From assembly GCA_022566975.1 (NCBI GenBank), contig JADFHV010000147.1:1-5806 (forward strand): a DNA stretch of 5,806 bases, in the 5' to 3' direction. Shown piece by piece: positions 5,135-5,806 of this stretch. This DNA comes from Chloroflexota bacterium (GTDB taxonomy: Bacteria; Chloroflexota; Dehalococcoidia; SAR202; UBA11138). The notes beneath the pieces were generated by a model, which saw only the letters and a program-made list of their open reading frames with translations, was not told the origin of the DNA and ran no database searches. Made by a program: the position numbers and the translations under genes. Positions within the stretch are counted from its first letter, which is position 1; every line of letters begins with the position of its first letter.

Positions 5135-5806
5135 ATGGCTGAGCTGCTATCGAGACTATCAGAAGACCTGGCCGACACCGTGGACCAAGCGGGTCCATCG
5201 GTCGTCCGCGTCGAGGCGCGGAGACGCCTGCCTGCCAGTGGAATCGTGTGGTCGTCCGACGGAGTTATAGTGACGGCCCACCACGTCATAGAGCGCGACG
5301 ACAACATCAAGATCGGACTGCCCGACGGTAGTAGCGTAGCCGCAAGCCTGGTCGGGCGAGACCCTACGACCGATGTCGCCGTGCTGAAAGCCCGGGACGG
5401 TGTCCTGGAGCGCCCGGCCTCTAAGGGTGGGGCGGGAGCGCCCCGTGTAGGCCACATGGTACTGGCACTTGGCCGTCCAGGCCAGAGCGTGCTGGCGACG
5501 CTTGGCATCGTCAGCGCCCTGGGCGACGCCTGGAGGACGCCTGCGGGCGGAAGCGTCGACCGCTATCTCCAGACCGATCTCGTGATGTACCCGGGCTTTT
5601 CGGGAGGGCCTCTGGTGGACGCCGCGGGACAGGTCTTGGGCCTGAACACGTCGGCCCTGCTGCGAGGGGTGTCTTTGACGGTGCCCGTACCGACGCTGAG
5701 GCGGGTGGTGGATGATCTGCTGGCCCACGGACGGGTGCGGCGGGCCCGTCTTGGCATTGGGATTCAGCCTACCCGCCTGCCCCAGCCCATGGCGGATCAA
5801 CTGGGC
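5135..5806 (+). CDS. S1C-family trypsin-like serine protease (HtrA/Deg-like), N-terminal part
   Basis: The first 224 codons of a Deg/HtrA-like protease; the frame is open at the right edge. The chymotrypsin-fold domain covers about 18-195. Its triad is His50 in VTAHHVIE, Asp80 in DPTTDVAVLK and Ser156 in YPGFSGGPLVD, where the usual GNSGGPL has Phe for Asn. QTDLVMYPGFSGG and LTVPVPTLRRVVDDL match the family order. From about 204 (RARLGIGIQP) a PDZ domain begins and is cut by the window end. HtrA enzymes of this type degrade or hold misfolded proteins and often sense peptides through PDZ domains. Unlike DegP or most HtrA proteins it has no signal peptide or membrane anchor before the domain (MAELLSRLSEDLADTVDQAG), so it is probably cytoplasmic or secreted by another route. 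The gene follows the response regulator on the same strand after the repeat-filled gap. The family call is firm; a specific deg name is not justified. Confidence 0.92.
   Translation, partial: MAELLSRLSEDLADTVDQAGPSVVRVEARRRLPASGIVWSSDGVIVTAHHVIERDDNIKIGLPDGSSVAASLVGRDPTTDVAVLKARDGVLERPASKGGAGAPRVGHMVLALGRPGQSVLATLGIVSALGDAWRTPAGGSVDRYLQTDLVMYPGFSGGPLVDAAGQVLGLNTSALLRGVSLTVPVPTLRRVVDDLLAHGRVRRARLGIGIQPTRLPQPMADQLG

Noticed and set aside
5159..5800. 213-codon minus-strand frame antisense to the protease
   Set aside because: The plus-strand frame has the complete serine-protease triad and a perfect ribosome site; the antisense frame has no recognisable domain.

Overview
The window is GC-rich bacterial DNA with short intergenic gaps. 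It carries a large lipoprotein solute-binding protein, a CocE/NonD hydrolase, an atypical LuxR-family response regulator and a leaderless trypsin-like protease. This mix and the protein style recall Chloroflexota, in particular the Dehalococcoidia/SAR202 side. That placement is inference from gene content and recalled family resemblance, not from a marker-gene search.

Layout. On the minus strand, read from right to left, are three genes: a CocE/NonD-type alpha/beta hydrolase (4052-2226), prfB encoding peptide chain release factor 2 (2038-913, with the classic programmed +1 frameshift), and the N-terminal 281 residues of a family-5 peptide/nickel-type ABC transporter substrate-binding lipoprotein (843 to the left edge). 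On the plus strand are a NarL/LuxR-type response regulator (4169-4792) and the first 224 residues of an S1C trypsin-like protease with the start of a PDZ domain (5135 to the right edge). The hydrolase and the response regulator diverge from a compact promoter region near 4050-4170, where a near-consensus sigma-70 promoter for the hydrolase can be read. prfB has its own extended -10 promoter in the gap behind the hydrolase.

The most unusual stretch is the 342-base gap between the regulator and the protease (4793-5134). The last 62 bases of the regulator gene, stop codon included, recur exactly 246 bases (82 codons) downstream with only two differences, both synonymous. Between the two copies lies a 126-base foldback element with imperfect terminal inverted repeats. 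It looks like a MITE, and its right end abuts the second copy of the gene end. This suggests an insertion or recombination event that rebuilt the 3' end of the regulator gene.

Function. The window joins translation termination (RF2), nutrient uptake (oligopeptide-type binding protein), ester/amide hydrolysis (CocE/NonD) and a likely regulatory or quality-control pair (response regulator plus protease). No wholly new system is visible. The points worth following are the duplicated gene end around the foldback element, the receiver domain that lacks its switch Thr and Lys, the frameshift-autoregulated prfB with a structured leader, and the divergent promoter.
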